Position numbers and translations under genes: made by a program
In this document: positions 5,871-7,061 of the stretch, piece after piece
Numbering within the stretch: position 1 is the stretch's first letter
How the letters are laid out: each line of letters starts with the position of its first letter
NCBI GenBank assembly: GCA_030597505.1
Contig: JAUVRS010000132.1
Coordinates: forward strand, 1-7,061
Length of the DNA stretch: 7,061 nt
Direction of reading: 5' to 3'
DNA from: Desulfobacteraceae bacterium
GTDB taxonomy: Bacteria; Desulfobacterota; DSM-4660; Desulfatiglandales; Desulfatiglandaceae
The notes under the pieces: generated by a model
What the model saw: the letters and a program-made list of their open reading frames with translations, nothing else
Told to the model about the DNA's origin: nothing
Database searches by the model: none

Positions 5871-6612
5871 CCCGTTTCAGGATCTCGCCACGTGTACTGA
5901 CAACCACTTCCTCAAAGGGGATCCTTTTTCCGGCACCATCCAGTGCCCTTTTGATAATCGTTTCAAGACCAAAACAGCACGGAACTTCCATCATGAGCAC
6001 GGTGACACTTTTCAGATCGGCTGTTTTGAAAATTTCAACAAACTTTTCTACGTAGGTCTCGGCATCGTCCAGCTTGGGGCATCCCATAAGGACGGCCTTT
6101 CCCGACAAGAACTCTGAATTCAGATTTGGGTAGGCCACGGATACACAATCGGCAACCACTAAAAGATCGGCGCCCTTAAGAAAGGGCGCGGTTGGTGGCA
6201 CCAGACGAATCTGGATCGGCCAGTGAGAGAGATTAGACACCGCAGGTTCCCCCCTGCCGCCCGGCACTGTCTCCTTGGTCGAGGCCGCCGGGGGAATAAA
6301 TGATTGAAGGGTTGCAGAGGGGCACCCACACGGCAGCGAGGATTCTTCGGTCTTTTTTGCCTCTTCCATCTCACGAAGACGTGCCTCCACCGCCTCTTCA
6401 TCAAAATCATCTGCTTCCCGTTCAATAATGGTCAACGCGTCATTCGGGCACTCCCCGAGGCATGCTCCCAGACCGTCACAATATTGCTCCGCTGCAATAC
6501 GAGCCTTGCCATCCACAATTTCAATGGCACCCTCGGCACATGACGGCACACACTCCCCGCACCCGTCACAGAGCTCCCCATCAATCTCAACAATCTTTCT
6601 GTTTACTTTCAT
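5854..6612 (-). CDS. Multi-cysteine 4Fe-4S ferredoxin-like protein, partner of Hcp
   Basis: A 252-residue cytoplasmic iron-sulfur protein. The N-terminal ferredoxin domain has a canonical motif CDGCGECVPSC (C15, C18, C21, C25), then CDGLGACLGECP (C45, C51, C55), in which leucine fills the place of the usual second cysteine. An acidic helical linker (66-92) leads to a C-terminal domain with further cysteines: LPCGC (C95, C97), ADC (C156), MGCPKLDD (C178) and PCCFG (C212, C213). Its position just downstream of hcp on the same strand suggests that it passes electrons to Hcp, as proposed for hcp-linked ferredoxins of sulfate reducers. The start ATG has AAAGGAG six bases upstream (minus strand), which fixes it. 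The C-terminal domain could hold another cluster, but its ligands and partner cannot be read from sequence alone. This type of protein is sometimes annotated simply as a 4Fe-4S binding protein. Confidence 0.85.
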   Translation of the reverse strand: MKVNRKIVEIDGELCDGCGECVPSCAEGAIEIVDGKARIAAEQYCDGLGACLGECPNDALTIIEREADDFDEEAVEARLREMEEAKKTEESSLPCGCPSATLQSFIPPAASTKETVPGGRGEPAVSNLSHWPIQIRLVPPTAPFLKGADLLVVADCVSVAYPNLNSEFLSGKAVLMGCPKLDDAETYVEKFVEIFKTADLKSVTVLMMEVPCCFGLETIIKRALDGAGKRIPFEEVVVSTRGEILKREKMAA

Positions 6613-6628
6613 CTTGCACTCCTTTATC

Positions 6629-6660
6629 TTCCCCCCTTCCTTTTGCGGGGAAGGGGGGAA
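6629..6660 (-). repeat. Perfect 12-bp inverted repeat between hcp and the ferredoxin gene
   Basis: TTCCCCCCTTCC (6629-6640) and GGAAGGGGGGAA (6649-6660) are exact inverted copies with an 8-base loop, TTTTGCGG. The hairpin fills about half of the 69-base gap between the two minus-strand genes and ends about ten bases before the AAAGGAG site of the ferredoxin gene. No T run follows it on either strand, so it does not look like a standard intrinsic terminator. It may be an mRNA processing or stability element, a partial attenuator, or one copy of a dispersed REP-like palindrome, since C-rich/G-rich palindromes with a TTGCGG-like centre are common intergenic repeats. Confidence 0.8.
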
Positions 6661-6681
6661 CTATTGTTAAAAGCAAGGTCG

Positions 6682-7061
6682 TTATCCCAAAATTGCCTTC
6701 AGATCATCCTCAGGGGTACTTATGGGCATGATATTAAAGTTCTTTACCAGCACATCCAGCACATTGGGTGTAATAAAGGCGGGTAGACTCGGGCCCAGTC
6801 TAATATCCTTTATACCCAAGTGGAGCAGGGTCAAAAGGATGGACACGGCCTTCTGCTCATACCACGATAATATTATACTGAGGGGAATGTCATTCACCTC
6901 GCATTCAAAGGCCCCGGCCAGGGCAACGGCGATCTGGATAGCCGAATAGGCATCGTTACATTGCCCAACATCAAGAAGTCTTGGGATGCCGCCGATGTCC
7001 CCCAGGTCTTTGTCAAAAAAGCGGAACTTGCCGCAGGCCAGCGTGAGGATCACACTGTCTT
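6682..7061 (-). CDS. hcp: Hydroxylamine reductase / hybrid-cluster protein Hcp, C-terminal part (5' end outside window)
   Basis: The last 126 or so residues of Hcp, a protein of roughly 540 residues. It carries a hybrid 4Fe-2S-2O cluster and has been described as a hydroxylamine reductase and as a nitric oxide reductase protecting against nitrosative stress. The visible part begins DSVILTLACGKFRFF and includes cluster ligands of the family: the Cys of LACGKFRF, the Cys of DVGQCNDAYS 25 residues later (the spacing of Cys434 and Cys459 in Desulfovibrio Hcp), and the Glu and Lys of SWYEQKAV. LLTLLHLGIKDIRLGPSLP and the ending with NVLDVLVKNFNI are typical. The GTG at 7051-7053 is an internal valine, not a start: the frame stays open to the window edge and the true start lies beyond 7061. 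The gene precedes the ferredoxin-like gene by 69 bases and is probably co-transcribed with it. Confidence 0.96.
   Translation of the reverse strand, partial: DSVILTLACGKFRFFDKDLGDIGGIPRLLDVGQCNDAYSAIQIAVALAGAFECEVNDIPLSIILSWYEQKAVSILLTLLHLGIKDIRLGPSLPAFITPNVLDVLVKNFNIMPISTPEDDLKAILG

Noticed and set aside
5837..6055. Short + strand frame directly after plsC
   Set aside because: It is antisense to the iron-sulfur protein gene, whose cysteine motifs are clear, and its product is low-complexity serine/threonine/proline-rich sequence.
1..7061. Defence island, phage, transposon, CRISPR or toxin-antitoxin system
   Set aside because: No transposase, integrase, repeat array or terminal repeat is seen. 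MazG here is the two-domain housekeeping enzyme with no mazEF genes beside it, and CvpA is not evidence of colicin production.

Overview
The window looks like chromosomal DNA from an anaerobic bacterium, most likely a member of the Desulfobacterota (the former Deltaproteobacteria). This is an inference from gene content: a DUF4301 protein, a family I know mainly from Bacteroidota and Desulfobacterota; an anaerobe-type hydroxylamine reductase/hybrid-cluster protein (Hcp) with a multi-cysteine iron-sulfur partner; and moderate GC. No rRNA, tRNA, insertion sequence, phage gene or CRISPR array is visible. Coding density is high and no gap exceeds about 105 bases.

Bases 1-5836 hold seven genes on the + strand. 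A 523-residue DUF4301 protein (104-1675) is followed by a YhhQ-type queuosine-precursor transporter (1691-2398). After a 94-base gap that may hold a promoter come a small flavin split-barrel protein of the pyridoxamine-phosphate-oxidase superfamily (2493-2894) and a CvpA-family membrane protein (2947-3441). Then come the two-domain nucleotide pyrophosphohydrolase MazG (3503-4303, possibly from 3446), the monofunctional peptidoglycan glycosyltransferase MtgA (4308-5036, TTG start) and a PlsC-type 1-acylglycerol-3-phosphate acyltransferase (5075-5836). The tight spacing from cvpA to plsC suggests one housekeeping and envelope operon: nucleotide-pool cleaning, peptidoglycan strand synthesis and phospholipid synthesis.

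Bases 5854-7061 hold two genes on the - strand, convergent with plsC: a 252-residue iron-sulfur protein (5854-6612) and, upstream of it in the same transcript, the C-terminal quarter of hcp (6682-7061, running off the window). Together they form the familiar hcp-ferredoxin pair linked to nitrosative and oxidative stress in anaerobes. A perfect 12-bp hairpin lies between them, and a hairpin with a short T run lies at the convergent junction.

The most interesting observation concerns the DUF4301 protein. Four or five of its motifs match, in order, the signature motifs of eukaryotic-type UDP-glucose/UDP-sugar pyrophosphorylases as I remember them, including PGGHG, NIDN and PVKTxxDLL. I therefore propose that it is a divergent GT-A-fold nucleotidyltransferase. 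Other points worth a second look are the missing second cysteine in one Fe-S motif of the Hcp partner, its extra C-terminal cysteines, and alternative RNA pairings at the plsC 3' end and in the cvpA leader.
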